Shown here: positions 34,029 to 43,649 of the stretch, in pieces | Layout: the number at the start of each line of letters is the position of its first letter | How positions within the stretch are numbered: the first letter of the stretch is position 1 | DNA from: DT-110 sp030148525 | Lineage (GTDB): Bacteria > Bacteroidota > Bacteroidia > Chitinophagales > Saprospiraceae | NCBI GenBank assembly: GCA_965227445.1 | Contig: OZ245751.1 | Location: 3,844,001 to 3,908,000, forward strand | DNA length: 64,000 nucleotides | Direction of reading: 5' to 3' | Position numbers and translations under genes: made by a program | Notes under the pieces: model-generated | Seen by the model: the letters and a program-made list of their open reading frames with translations, nothing else | What the model was told of the DNA's origin: nothing | Databases searched by the model: none

Positions 34029-36344
34029 TCATCGTTTCACCCCGGCATTGGTGGTCACCTTGATGGACCGCGAAACCACCCTACCCTTGGGTCCGGTGAG
34101 TTCCACACAAACGGTCCAGGTACCTCCGGGAATAAATTCGTGCGCCACTTCCGGTCCCTGCCGGGTGATGACCCGCCCGTCGGGACCAGTGAAGATCCAT
34201 TGTACCAGGCGGGGACGCTGTCCGAAGCATTGGCTATTCGACTCCCGCAGTACGATGGCCATCGGGCGTGAAAGAGCGATCTGATGGTCTGTTCCTACCT
34301 GCACCTTATTGGGCGACCCCTGCACATTCCATGATACCTGCACGCACCTGGCATTTCCGCACCCTGATGGAGGCTGAGGTGATACCAGGATTGGACGGGA
34401 TGGTTGATCCCGAGTGGTTCCTGGTTTTACCTGCACAAAGAAGGTCATTGGACACACGTCCGGTCCACAGATCTGTTGGGCCATGATGCGATACCGACCC
34501 GGACGCTGCAAAAGGAGTTTTGTGGCAGCCCCATGACGGGTAGACCGTGCGGCTCCGGGTTGGGTAATCCAAAGGAGTGTCTGCACCGGATTACAGGCAG
34601 TACCTTTACAGGTACCATTTGCCTGTATCCTCAGGGTACTTCCCGCAACCTGATTGACTACTGCGTTGGGACGGACTATACCCCCATTCAAGCGTACCTG
34701 AGGTGTAACGCAACCACAATCGCCGGGCGGGTTTTTCGTCGGATCGTCCGGATCGTCGGGACGGCCGGGAACAGGCCGGGTAGTACGATCAGTACGTTCG
34801 AGGTCCCGGTCACGATTAATTCCCTCCCCTATTCCGGGAGGATGTTCCGGACGGGTGATGGGTCCGGTATTCCCCGAGGATCCCTGGTCGGGTGGATTGG
34901 GTATGTCCCGACAACAATCTTCGTGGAACGGGGAGCCTTCAGAAAACATCACCTCGTACCGATAGCGACAGCCACCCGTTGGGGTACATTCCGCCCACAC
35001 TGCAATACGCATAAAGCAATAGGCACGACCGAAGCGGGCCTTCAATGCTGCACTCAGACGATCCAACAGGGGATGACCGGGAGTTGGTATGATGGCTTTT
35101 CGACCGGCAGTGAATCCGGCTTCGCACAGAGCACGGCAGAAATCAGTGGAAATCACCCCATCGAAGACCTTTTGAATATCCTGATTAGCTTGATCTTTTA
35201 ACAGTTCAGCCGCATTGCGTTGGGCTTTTATCTGCTCTTTCACTGCGATCAGGCGATCACGGTGGCATCGGAAGGCGCTTTCGCAAAAAGAGCCACAGCG
35301 TTCCAGTATCGCCAGGTATTGCAGGTAGAACTGCTCCGCACAGAGATAGTGCTGATAGGCTTCGATCAGTTGCTTGCCCATGGTATAGCCGTACTCCTTC
35401 CACCCATCGACTGCCGATTGGGTCATATTTGCGGCAGCTCCATAGAGCGCAGCATTCAGCTTGAACAACCAGGCGGGGTTGGGGGCAGCGCCGGTGGTGC
35501 CGCGTTTCACGATATCTTTGACCAGGCTAAGTGCTTCCCGGATCTCACCGGCGGTTTCCAGCGAGGATTGCAATTGTTGAAAGCGACGCCATTGGTCAGG
35601 GGTAGCCACTTGCCGGAACTCTTCGATGGCAATATCCTGTAATGCGCTCCGCAGGTCCCCCATCAGCTTTTGGCGTAAGCCATCACTGAGTTCAGACAAC
35701 TGCGCCAGTGCCTCATCGAAGAAATTGAAGAGGCTTTCCATGGCCCGGAAAATATCGTTATAAGCTCCCATCACTTCCCGGTGATCCTGACCGGAGTACC
35801 ACCGTTCTAAGAGGTCTCCTCCGGTGGCGAAGGAACCATAGCCAGCGGCAGCGGCCTGAAAGGCGGTATTTTCCAGGCAGCGGATACGGTCAAGGTATTG
35901 CAGGAAGTCCTCGTAGTTACAGGGATCCAGATCTTCACAACACCGCCCGTCCGAACAGCAGTTTAGCGTAGCCTGACAGGTACGGGGCAGGGTGAAGCTG
36001 ATTTCTCCTTCCCGCAGCAGGCGTTGGTAAATGGTTTCCAGTGCGCGTTTATTGGCGCGCACCGCTTCCAGGTTTTGCTGCGCCCGGCGCATCAGGCTCT
36101 GCCCGTCGGGACAGTATTCCTGCAGATTGCGTACCTGCTGTTCCAGGGCGTTTTTTCCGGCCAGCAGATCAGTCATTGGTTGTCCATTGGGCATGGACGT
36201 GCCATTAGGTGCAAAGGGGCTTGGAGCAGGACCGGGACATCCATTGTTGGTGCCCGGTTGGGCCGTAACGGCCTGCGTGAAAAAGGCCAGCAGCACGATC
36301 AGCCAGCAGGTGTGCAAAGACGAAAGTCGGGTAATTCGGTTCAT
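34029..36344 (-). CDS. Large exported Cys-rich protein with helical and Ig-like parts, function unknown
   Basis: 771 residues; signal peptide MNRITRLSSLHTCWLIVLLA ending near VTAQ. Residues about 50-420 are helical with coiled-coil character and Cys-rich patches (CQATLNCCSDGRCCEDLDPC, CGSFCESAFRCHRD). A Pro/Arg/Asp-rich linker (about 480-545) is followed by Ig/PKD-like segments (VVNQVAGSTLRIQANGTCKG, PGRYRIMAQQICG, VQWIFTGPDGRVITRQGP, PGGTWTVCVELTGPKGR). Several Cys pairs imply disulfides. No catalytic motif; perhaps a surface structural or adhesive protein. A long hairpin precedes the start codon. Confidence 0.75.
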   Translation of the reverse strand: MNRITRLSSLHTCWLIVLLAFFTQAVTAQPGTNNGCPGPAPSPFAPNGTSMPNGQPMTDLLAGKNALEQQVRNLQEYCPDGQSLMRRAQQNLEAVRANKRALETIYQRLLREGEISFTLPRTCQATLNCCSDGRCCEDLDPCNYEDFLQYLDRIRCLENTAFQAAAAGYGSFATGGDLLERWYSGQDHREVMGAYNDIFRAMESLFNFFDEALAQLSELSDGLRQKLMGDLRSALQDIAIEEFRQVATPDQWRRFQQLQSSLETAGEIREALSLVKDIVKRGTTGAAPNPAWLFKLNAALYGAAANMTQSAVDGWKEYGYTMGKQLIEAYQHYLCAEQFYLQYLAILERCGSFCESAFRCHRDRLIAVKEQIKAQRNAAELLKDQANQDIQKVFDGVISTDFCRALCEAGFTAGRKAIIPTPGHPLLDRLSAALKARFGRAYCFMRIAVWAECTPTGGCRYRYEVMFSEGSPFHEDCCRDIPNPPDQGSSGNTGPITRPEHPPGIGEGINRDRDLERTDRTTRPVPGRPDDPDDPTKNPPGDCGCVTPQVRLNGGIVRPNAVVNQVAGSTLRIQANGTCKGTACNPVQTLLWITQPGAARSTRHGAATKLLLQRPGRYRIMAQQICGPDVCPMTFFVQVKPGTTRDQPSRPILVSPQPPSGCGNARCVQVSWNVQGSPNKVQVGTDHQIALSRPMAIVLRESNSQCFGQRPRLVQWIFTGPDGRVITRQGPEVAHEFIPGGTWTVCVELTGPKGRVVSRSIKVTTNAGVKR

Positions 36345-36360
36345 GGCATCTGGTTTTTAG

Positions 36361-36404
36361 TACACGAATAGGTGGTTTGGTGACCACCTTTTAGTATTCG
36401 TGTA
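36361..36404 (-). promoter_or_regulatory. Long hairpin in the leader of the large exported protein gene
   Basis: tacacgaata (36361-36370) pairs with tattcgtgta (36395-36404), and ggtggt (36371-36376) with accacc (36383-36388); loop six bases, bulge ttttag. The stem base lies 16 bases from the start codon at 36344, so it could act on translation or transcript stability. Confidence 0.5.
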
Positions 36405-36636
36405 ACCAGTGCCTGTTACATACCCGGGTGGAGTGCCCCATAAACATGTTAGGTGGTCGATCCTCCGGATCGACCAGGATCCTGCCAGAATAACGAATCT
36501 TGACCCACAACACTACCGGATCGACCGGGGCAAAAAGCTTGAAAATGCTTGCCTAAGGAGCTGGAAAGACTTGTAGATTCTAGAAAATTAGAGCCTAGAC
36601 AAATTGCGTAAAAGACTTACTTTGAATACCAAAACT
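36405..36636. other. Intergenic with one strong palindrome
   Basis: 36455-36475 reads ggtcgatcc-tcc-ggatcgacc, a perfect nine-base-stem hairpin whose core matches the hairpin of the macrosatellite unit. No other feature. Confidence 0.55.
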
Positions 36637-37092
36637 ATGCGCCAATACCTCCATGCACTCCTCCCTCCTTCCCAAACCATTTCCCTGCACCTGCCGGGTG
36701 ACTGGGAAGAAAAACCGCCGGGCACCTACCGGGTTGAAGGAAAGAAACACCACTACCGTGTCTGGGTAGGGGACGAGCAGGTGATCATTAAACGATTATT
36801 TCACAAGCCGGGTGACCTATTGCCCTTTGAGATCTTCAAAAGAAGCTACCGGGCCGTTTACGATATACAGAATAAACCAGAGACAATCATTTCGATCAGT
36901 CCCCTGGAGGAAATAATATGGCAAGCTGGATTCATCTTGCTACTTGTATTATGCGTTATTTCCGTGTTTATCTCTCCGCTTTCGGCAGTATTTCTGGCAT
37001 TATTTGCAGTCTTGGTGTTTCGAATTCAGAGTAATACCTATGTTTATTTTATGAAATGGTTTATACAGGATTTGCAGGAGGATATTCTTTAA
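36637..37092 (+). CDS. Predicted membrane protein, function unknown
   Basis: ATG 36637 (MRQYLHALLPPSQTISLHLP) preferred over the TTG at 36604. 151 residues: soluble beta-rich N-terminus (GTYRVEGKKHHYRVWVGDEQ), then two adjacent membrane helices (WQAGFILLLVLCVISVFISP, LSAVFLALFAVLVFRI) and a short C-terminal tail. Not recognised; monocistronic. Confidence 0.6.
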   Translation: MRQYLHALLPPSQTISLHLPGDWEEKPPGTYRVEGKKHHYRVWVGDEQVIIKRLFHKPGDLLPFEIFKRSYRAVYDIQNKPETIISISPLEEIIWQAGFILLLVLCVISVFISPLSAVFLALFAVLVFRIQSNTYVYFMKWFIQDLQEDIL

Positions 37093-37149
37093 CAAAGCCA
37101 AATTCGAAAAAGGACAGCATCGGGGGCATTTTACGGATGATATTCCTGA

Positions 37150-37227
37150 CAATGTTCAATGATGAGTGTTCAGTGCTCAATTAGAATCCAGGCAGTACAT
37201 TGAGCACCGAGCACTGATCATTGATCA
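37150..37227. repeat. gctcaat/gatcatt heptamer block
   Basis: gttcagt, gctcaat, and near 37200 gagcacc, gagcact, gatcatt, gatcact in phase; the last word touches the TAG stop of the wHTH gene at 37228. Confidence 0.75.
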
Positions 37228-37719
37228 CTAAAAAGAAGGATCCCATTCCCCAACTCTCCCATTCTCCAATTCCTTCGCCGGTGGCGGAACCGGCGCATCA
37301 GTCGGCTGGTCGTAATACCGAATGGCCAGATAGATACCCAGAATGACCATGATCAGCATGATCAGTACGCTGAAGGGCGGGATCACCGATCCGGAAGTGG
37401 CTTCGGGGGCTTCCGCAAGATGAGCCTCCAGCCGGTAGCCTTTTTTGGGGATAGTTTGGATCAATTGTCCATCCGGATCGTCGAGGTGGTTACGGAGGTG
37501 AGAGATAGCCTGGGTCAAGGCTTCATCGCCGCCACCGTAATTATCCCAAACGGCTTCCACCAAGGTTTCCCGGTTTACGGTTTGCCCGTTTTGATCCATC
37601 AATATTTGCAGAACCTGTACGAATCGTGGCTCCAGGTGTAAGTGTCCACCCGTGCTGCGGTCGGTCACCTCGGCCCGATCAACATCGATTATAAACCGGT
37701 CATTAATGACTTGGCGCAT
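37228..37719 (-). CDS. Membrane-anchored winged-helix regulator (ToxR/CadC type)
   Basis: 163 residues. Residues 1-100 are an OmpR/PhoB-type winged helix (LHLEPRFVQVLQILMDQNGQ, VNRETLVEAVWDNYGGGDEA, LTQAISHLRNHLDD, IQTIPKKGYRLEA), followed by one membrane helix FSVLIMLIMVILGIYLAIRY and a short periplasmic tail. The absence of a receiver domain and presence of the helix fits one-component transmembrane regulators. The tail ELENGRVGEWDPSF is encoded by the ggaatgggagagttgg repeat type, suggesting that the 3' end has been replaced by spacer sequence. Confidence 0.85.
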   Translation of the reverse strand: MRQVINDRFIIDVDRAEVTDRSTGGHLHLEPRFVQVLQILMDQNGQTVNRETLVEAVWDNYGGGDEALTQAISHLRNHLDDPDGQLIQTIPKKGYRLEAHLAEAPEATSGSVIPPFSVLIMLIMVILGIYLAIRYYDQPTDAPVPPPAKELENGRVGEWDPSF

Positions 37720-37756
37720 ATGTCTGGCTTTGCCTTAAATATACGGTGTTGAATAA

Positions 37757-37773
37757 CCTTTTTGGCGAAAGCC
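37757..37773 (-). promoter_or_regulatory. Leader element GGCTTTCGCCAAAAAGG before the wHTH regulator
   Basis: Sense-strand reading ggctttcgccaaaaagg, 37 bases upstream of the ATG at 37719. GGC-TTTC-GCC stem plus A-tract. Confidence 0.45.
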
Positions 37774-37994
37774 TGCACCTCTTCAAAAATCGGTATTTTG
37801 GAGTCACGAGAATCGCCAATTAAAGATAACATTGAAAATCGTCACGCATGGAGAACAGGTTGAGATTAAGGTTTAGGTTAAGGCAAAACTCTGGACCATG
37901 GAACGGTGACCATGAGCCTGCGCCCAGACAGGGGCCGGGCATTCACGAAGTAAAGGAAAACCGCCAACCATGTAGTATTCCCATTTGGGAACTA

Positions 37995-38543
37995 TTGCGT
38001 TCTCCGGGTATTTTCATCCTGCTGCTGGGAAGTCTTTTACTAAGCTGCGAACCCAAACCGGAGTACAGTTCCATCGATCCGGTCAACTGGTCCTCGAGAT
38101 CAGCTACCCTGCCGGTTGTTGATTCGCTGCGTACCGGAAGTACGTACTTGTCGGTCTATTCTGAGATTTACAGCCTGACCGAGCATCGTACCCACAATCT
38201 GACGGCGACCATCAGTATGCGGAACACCAACCGGCAGGATACCGTCTATATTCGTCGGGCCGATTATTACAATACCGAGGGTACACTCCTGCGAACCTAT
38301 TTCGATAACACCATCTTTCTGGCTCCCATGGAAACGGTGGAGATCGTCATTGATGAGATCGACGATTCAGGGGGTACCGGTGCCAACTTTCTCTTCGACT
38401 GGACCGTGGCCCAAGGTGTGCGCCCGCCCCTGTTCGAGGGCGTGATGATCTCGACCTCCGGGCAGCAGGGACTGTCGTTTACGACGCAGGGGATTGTGGT
38501 GGAGGGCGATCCTCCGAGGGGGATTAGGAGATTAGGAGATTAG
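37995..38543 (+). CDS. DUF3124-like lipoprotein
   Basis: The frame is open from 37848, but its N-terminus (MENRLRLRFRLRQ) is a translation of gattaagg/ggtttagg repeats. A TTG at 37995 starts an ideal lipoprotein signal (RSPGIFILLLGSLLLSCEPK). The mature part YSEIYSLTEHRTHNLTATIS, MRNTNRQDTVYIRRADYYNT and GGTGANFLFDWTVA fits the DUF3124 family of unknown function. About 182 residues. The stop codon TAG lies inside an octamer array (gattagga) that follows the gene. Confidence 0.72.
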   Translation: MRSPGIFILLLGSLLLSCEPKPEYSSIDPVNWSSRSATLPVVDSLRTGSTYLSVYSEIYSLTEHRTHNLTATISMRNTNRQDTVYIRRADYYNTEGTLLRTYFDNTIFLAPMETVEIVIDEIDDSGGTGANFLFDWTVAQGVRPPLFEGVMISTSGQQGLSFTTQGIVVEGDPPRGIRRLGD

Positions 38544-38556
38544 GAGATTAGGAGAA
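38517..38556. repeat. gattagga octamer array
   Basis: Four or more copies of gattagga; one copy provides the stop codon of the DUF3124-like gene at 38541. Confidence 0.85.
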
Positions 38557-38599
38557 ATTCACCCTTTCCAAATTCATATACCAGCCTAAGCCTTATAAT

Positions 38600-39064
38600 A
38601 TGATTGCTTGGACGGTTTCCAGAATTCTTGTAGTAGTCCTTTTTACCCTATTGACAAGCTGTTCCGAATACGGTGCGAACCAGGCGATTGCCCCCGACGG
38701 TCAATACGTTTTTTCGTTCCAGCCCGATTCCTTCTTCACGGTTTCTGCTTTCGCAAAAAGCAATACGCTTGCTCCAAATAAGAGCGATTCCATGAGTTGC
38801 ATTTCCTGGACTGTACCTGATAGCCACATAAAAAGTCTTCTGGAAAAGGGTCAATCCATGAATGGTTCGGAATGGCACCATTACTATGCCCATTGGCCCT
38901 GCTCGTATAACGGGAAGATTTTTCAAAACGGGGACACTATAGCTGTGTCCATAAATGCCGGCGGTTGGTATGCCATTTCCAAAGCTGATTCCACTGCTTG
39001 GTATAAAATACTGGATAACAAGCTGGATCAAATTTTTCTTTCGGGGCGATTGGAGATGGATTAA
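38600..39064 (+). CDS. Small lipoprotein, function unknown
   Basis: 154 residues; MIAWTVSRILVVVLFTLLTS followed by C is a lipoprotein signal. Mature part has no recognised domain; Cys and Trp residues (MSCISWTVPD, HYYAHWPCSYNG, INAGGWYAISKADSTAWYKI) suggest a compact beta fold. The leader-type word gctttcgcaaaaagc is present inside the coding sequence at 38747-38761, encoding AFAKS, showing that the element can insert in frame or arise within genes. Confidence 0.65.
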   Translation: MIAWTVSRILVVVLFTLLTSCSEYGANQAIAPDGQYVFSFQPDSFFTVSAFAKSNTLAPNKSDSMSCISWTVPDSHIKSLLEKGQSMNGSEWHHYYAHWPCSYNGKIFQNGDTIAVSINAGGWYAISKADSTAWYKILDNKLDQIFLSGRLEMD

Positions 39065-39110
39065 CGCCTGGCGCCGACCATATTTAGCCCTCCCGGCGGA
39101 CAATAACCCA

Positions 39111-39128
39111 GACGCGATAAATCGCGTC
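39111..39128. repeat. REP-like palindrome GACGCGAT-AA-ATCGCGTC
   Basis: Perfect 8-base stem followed by tctacaacg. A diverged relative is at 12907-12930. Confidence 0.75.
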
Positions 39129-39144
39129 TCTACAACGAATACGA

Positions 39145-39181
39145 AAAATGGCGTGCCTTCTGGCAGAAGACACGCCATTTT
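39145..39181. terminator. Bidirectional terminator between convergent genes
   Basis: aaaatggcgtg (39145-39155) pairs with cacgccatttt (39171-39181), an 11-base stem with flanking A/T tracts, placed between the lipoprotein gene and metK, which point at each other. AT-rich heptamers (attaaaa, attaatc, attaata) fill 39186-39232. Confidence 0.85.
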
Positions 39182-39229
39182 ATTTCAAAGCGATTAATTA
39201 AAAATTAATCACTAAAAATTAATAATTAC

Positions 39230-40483
<1,254 letters not shown>

Positions 40484-40566
40484 GGTTTGTTGTGTTAGAT
40501 GTAGTTTGGGATTGCTTGCAGATACGATACACCTGGGCAACCGCCCCGCAAACATACTAAATACAA

Positions 40567-41187
40567 TTATTTAATATCGCACGAAAGCAGGGTGATGACC
40601 TCGGTTCGGGTGTGCAGTTTGCCTTCCAGGCGATCGCCAATAGCTACCGGGCCGACACCCGCCGGTGTCCCCGTAAATATCAAGTCACCCATCTGCAGTT
40701 TCATGAATTTGGATACGAAAACGATCAGATCTTCGATCGGGAAGAGCATATCCTTAGTATTACCCTGCTGAACCACCTCCCCGTTTTTAAGTAACTCGAA
40801 CTCCATGGCCGACCGGTTCAGGCGATCAATAGATACAAACGGACTAATGGCCGCCGAACCGTCGAACCCCTTGGCCAATTCCCAGGGTTTGCCGGCTTTT
40901 TTGAGTTTGCTTTGCAGGTCACGGGCGGTGAAGTCAATTCCCAGAGCAACCTCCCGGTAGTAGTCGGCCGCGAATTCCGGCTGTACGTGACGGCCGTTCT
41001 TTGCGATCTTGACCACCAGTTCCAGTTCGTAATGCAAATCCTCGGTGAACTCCGGGTAATAGAGCGGCTTATTATTTACCAGCAGGGCCGTGGGCGGCTT
41101 CATAAAAACCACCGGCTCTTCCGGTACGGCATTGTTCAACTCCTTGGCGTGATCGGCATAATTCCGACCGATACAAATAATTTTCAT
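40567..41187 (-). CDS. Fumarylacetoacetate hydrolase-family protein
   Basis: 206 residues. ICIGRNYADHAKELNN, VFMKPPTALLVNN, FTEDLHYELELVVKI (metal-binding E-x-E), GIDFTARDLQSKLKKAGKPW and LIFTGTPAGVGPV are the FAH-domain signatures. Members are acylpyruvate hydrolases, oxaloacetate decarboxylases/tautomerases or ring-cleavage isomerases; the short form suggests acylpyruvase/oxaloacetate-type activity. Probably cotranscribed with metK. Confidence 0.9.
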   Translation of the reverse strand: MKIICIGRNYADHAKELNNAVPEEPVVFMKPPTALLVNNKPLYYPEFTEDLHYELELVVKIAKNGRHVQPEFAADYYREVALGIDFTARDLQSKLKKAGKPWELAKGFDGSAAISPFVSIDRLNRSAMEFELLKNGEVVQQGNTKDMLFPIEDLIVFVSKFMKLQMGDLIFTGTPAGVGPVAIGDRLEGKLHTRTEVITLLSCDIK

Positions 41188-41314
41188 AATCCAAATTCGG
41201 TGCTCTGCACACCGTCGTCCTGTGTTTTGACGGCATGTCTATGTACGAATGTTGCCAGAAAAGGTTTTAGTCCCGAACGCTTGGTAGCAGGTTCCGGCAG
41301 TTGAGCTTTCGCTA

Positions 41315-41599
41315 AGAGCGTGTTTGGGATTTGTTTTTGATGGCGAAAATGTCTAGAATTTGGTTCTCACAAAGCCTTTTTTGAGCTTCGTAGCATGGCT
41401 ACGGGGCGAAAAAAGGCTGCAGTGAGGTTCAAATATACCGCTTCCGAAAAGGATTGGGCTTTGCCCAACCTTTTCACGCGAGTATATACTCGACTCGAAG
41501 TGGTTTGGATTCCCAGCACGAAGTACTGCGAAGCAAAACCACTTCGTTGTCGGTATAATAGACATTTGCAGTCCAAAGGATAAATCCCAAACACGCTCT
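41315..41599. mobile_element. MITE, copy 2 (identical to copy 1)
   Basis: 285 bases identical to 22377-22661, with 18-base perfect terminal inverted repeats agagcgtgtttgggattt. It is inserted at a TA: left flank gagctttcgcta, right flank aaaccgaac. Joining the flanks restores gctttcgctaaaa, a copy of the leader-type element. On the trpS strand the insertion splits the stop codon and regenerates TAG. Confidence 0.93.
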
Positions 41600-42611
41600 A
41601 AAACCGAACGTTCATCAGGCCGGCCAGGTCTTTGACCTCCGCAATGGTTTGCTGAGCTTCCTTGCGGATAGCAGCGGTAGAGGCTTTGATCTGTTGTTTG
41701 ACCTCTTTTTTATTAGCATCCAGCTCGGCCCGGCGGGCGCGTACCTGTTCACTAATACCAACCAGTGTATCAGCAACGGCATCTTTCAAATCCACGTACT
41801 TCAGGGCGCCCGCCTCGTAGTCACTTTGCAGAGACTGATAAGCATCCATTGCCTCCCCGGCCTTCAGTAGTTCGAAGAGGTTGCGTACCCCGGCACTCAT
41901 TTCGCCTTCCGGGGTATCCCCCGTATCCGTAACCGCCGAACGCACTTGTTTACGGATCCGTTTCTCTTCGGCAAACAGATTGATGTAGTGCTTATCACCG
42001 GCACTTTTGCTCATCTTGCGGGTAGGATCAGCCGGCGACATGACTTTCGGTACTTCCGTAAACAGGGGTTCGGGCAGGATGAAATACTCCTTACCAACCT
42101 GATTATTGAAGCGCTGGGCTATGTTCCGGGTGAGCTCCAGGTGCTGTTCCTGGTCTTTACCTACGGGGACAAAAGAGGGCCGGTAGATCAGGATGTCGGC
42201 CGCCTGCAAAACAGGGTAATTCAACAACCCGGCACTGATGAAGCCTTCCCCGCCCTGTTCACCGGACTGGGCACTCTTATCCTTGAACTGCGTCATCCGG
42301 GTCAGTTGACCGTAGGAGGTAAAACAATTGAGAATCCAGCTCAATTCAGCGTGTTCGGGCACCAGAGACTGGATAAACAACCGTTCGTGATCGATCCCGG
42401 TCGACAACAGGTTGAAGATCAGCTCCCAGGTATTATTGCGCAGTTTCTTCGGGTTGTACGGCATGGTCATGGCGTGGTAATTCACTACGCCGTAGTAACA
42501 AGTATAGGTCTGTTGCAATTTGACCCAATTCTTAACGGCCCCGAAATAATTTCCGAAATGCATATCGCCGGTAGGCTGTATGCAGGACAAAACGCGCTTA
42601 GTTTCGCTCAT
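41598..42611 (-). CDS. trpS: Tryptophanyl-tRNA synthetase
   Basis: 337 residues. SCIQPTGDMHFGNYFGAVKN carries the HIGH-like motif (here M-H-F-G-N), PVGKDQEQHLELTRNIAQRF the tryptophan pocket region, and DPTRKMSKSAGD the KMSKS loop. Class I enzyme charging tRNA-Trp. The C-terminal helix region (RARRAELDANKKEVKQQIKA) is as in Bacteroidota homologues. The stop codon is formed at the junction with the MITE. Confidence 0.96.
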   Translation of the reverse strand: MSETKRVLSCIQPTGDMHFGNYFGAVKNWVKLQQTYTCYYGVVNYHAMTMPYNPKKLRNNTWELIFNLLSTGIDHERLFIQSLVPEHAELSWILNCFTSYGQLTRMTQFKDKSAQSGEQGGEGFISAGLLNYPVLQAADILIYRPSFVPVGKDQEQHLELTRNIAQRFNNQVGKEYFILPEPLFTEVPKVMSPADPTRKMSKSAGDKHYINLFAEEKRIRKQVRSAVTDTGDTPEGEMSAGVRNLFELLKAGEAMDAYQSLQSDYEAGALKYVDLKDAVADTLVGISEQVRARRAELDANKKEVKQQIKASTAAIRKEAQQTIAEVKDLAGLMNVRF

Positions 42612-42642
42612 CTGTGTCTATTTGTTGGTTGGTCTTTTATTT

Positions 42643-42831
42643 AAGGTGAGGTTGAGGCTAAGATGTTTGTTAAATTAATGCATGTCACAACCTCACCTTG
42701 TATTTGGTAGAAGGTATCAAGTAGTAGGACACGCTTTAACCCCGATACCTGATACCCTATACCCATTACATTATACCGGGAGGTTGGGCTTTGACTATCC
42801 TCACTTTACAGATAAGTGTGTGCCCAACCTC
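42643..42831. repeat. Two inverted-repeat hairpins made of heptamer words
   Basis: aaggtgaggttg (42643-42654) pairs with caacctcacctt (42688-42699); gaggttgggc (42780-42789) pairs with gcccaacctc (42822-42831). Between them, cccgata, cctgata, ccctata, cccatta, cattata are in seven-base phase. They lie between ridA and trpS, both on the minus strand; the first is in the trpS leader, the second just upstream of... the 3' end of ridA, as terminator-like structures. Confidence 0.8.
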
Positions 42832-42839
42832 ACATTTAT

Positions 42840-43223
42840 TTAATCGAAGGCAGCAATAACGGAAATCTCCACATTGACGCCTTTTGGTAAAGCAGCAACC
42901 TGGACCAATTCCCTGGCCGGAGCCGTAGCCTCGTCGAAGTATTCGGCATAAACGGCATTGATGCGGCCATAGTTCCCGATATCCGACACAAAGATGCTGC
43001 ACTTGAGCACATCGGCAAAGGTCAGGTCGGCTTCCGCCAAAAGGGCTTCAATATTCTTCATTACGCGGCGGGTTTCATTCTCGATGGTATCGGTAATGAG
43101 GTCACCGGTTGCGGGATCCAGAGCGATCTGGCCGGAAGCGTAGAGGGTATCGTTGTGGATAATGGCCTGATTGTAAGGCCCTACGGGAGCCGGAGCTTTG
43201 TCGGTTTGGATTATTTTTTTCAT
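42840..43223 (-). CDS. ridA: RidA-family reactive-intermediate deaminase
   Basis: 127 residues. DKAPAPVGPYNQAIIHNDTL, YASGQIALDPATGDL, ADVLKCSIFVSDIGNYGRIN and APARELVQVAALPKGVNVEI are the YjgF/RidA signatures; the Arg of PARELVQV is the substrate carboxylate ligand that marks true RidA enzymes. Hydrolyses enamine/imine intermediates from PLP enzymes in the cytoplasm. Its leader carries a MITE-related repeat at 43254. Confidence 0.93.
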   Translation of the reverse strand: MKKIIQTDKAPAPVGPYNQAIIHNDTLYASGQIALDPATGDLITDTIENETRRVMKNIEALLAEADLTFADVLKCSIFVSDIGNYGRINAVYAEYFDEATAPARELVQVAALPKGVNVEISVIAAFD

Positions 43224-43253
43224 ACGGGAATTGGTTTGTGGTTTGGGCAGGGC

Positions 43254-43327
43254 TATACCGCTTCCGAAGTGGTTTGGTGTCCCAGCACGAAGTACTGCAT
43301 AGCAAAACCGCTTCCTTGTCGGTGTAA
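43254..43327. repeat. Partial relative of the MITE interior
   Basis: taccgcttccgaagtggttt, cccagcacgaagtactgc, agcaaaacc and cttgtcggt match MITE interior words in the same order, with the middle about 60 bases missing and without terminal repeats. It lies in the spacer upstream of ridA, before the rpmF end. Confidence 0.8.
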
Positions 43328-43330
43328 AAG

Positions 43331-43374
43331 CAAAAAGCTCCGCATCAAACCGGACGAATGATGGGAGCTAAGGT
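43331..43374 (-). terminator. Terminator after rpmF
   Basis: On the minus strand agctcc (43364-43369) and ggagct (43336-43341) form a six-base stem followed by ttttgctttt. The loop is about 22 bases. Moderate strength; fits the end of the YceD-rpmF unit. Confidence 0.5.
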
Positions 43375-43400
43375 ATTTTTTTAACCGTACATATCAAGGC

Positions 43401-43598
43401 CTAGATCTCTTCTTCTTCGGCTTTGATAAGTAATTTACCGCGGTAATAGGTATTACCTTCCGCGTCGGTGTACGAACGGTGGTACAAGTGCTTTTCACCG
43501 GTCGTTTTGCAGGTGGCTACCGTGGGCACCGCAGCTTTCTTATGCGTTCTGCGCTTGTGCTTGCGTTGCTTGGAGATTCTACTCTTAGGATGTGCCAT
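43401..43598 (-). CDS. rpmF: 50S ribosomal protein L32
   Basis: 65 residues: MAHPKSRISKQRKHKRRTHK and TCKTTGEKHLYHRSYTDAEG. Shares the usual N-terminus of L32 but lacks the four-Cys zinc ribbon; one Cys only remains, as in zinc-independent forms. Lies 51 bases after the YceD-like gene, the conserved order in most bacteria. Confidence 0.95.
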   Translation of the reverse strand: MAHPKSRISKQRKHKRRTHKKAAVPTVATCKTTGEKHLYHRSYTDAEGNTYYRGKLLIKAEEEEI

Positions 43599-43649
43599 TG
43601 TTCTCTGTTTTGGGCGTCGTCCAGGGCACCAGGCCCGGTATTTGACGGC

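Noticed and set aside
40484..40566. SAM riboswitch ahead of metK
   Set aside because: The 83-base leader has no recognisable SAM-I/II core or terminator.
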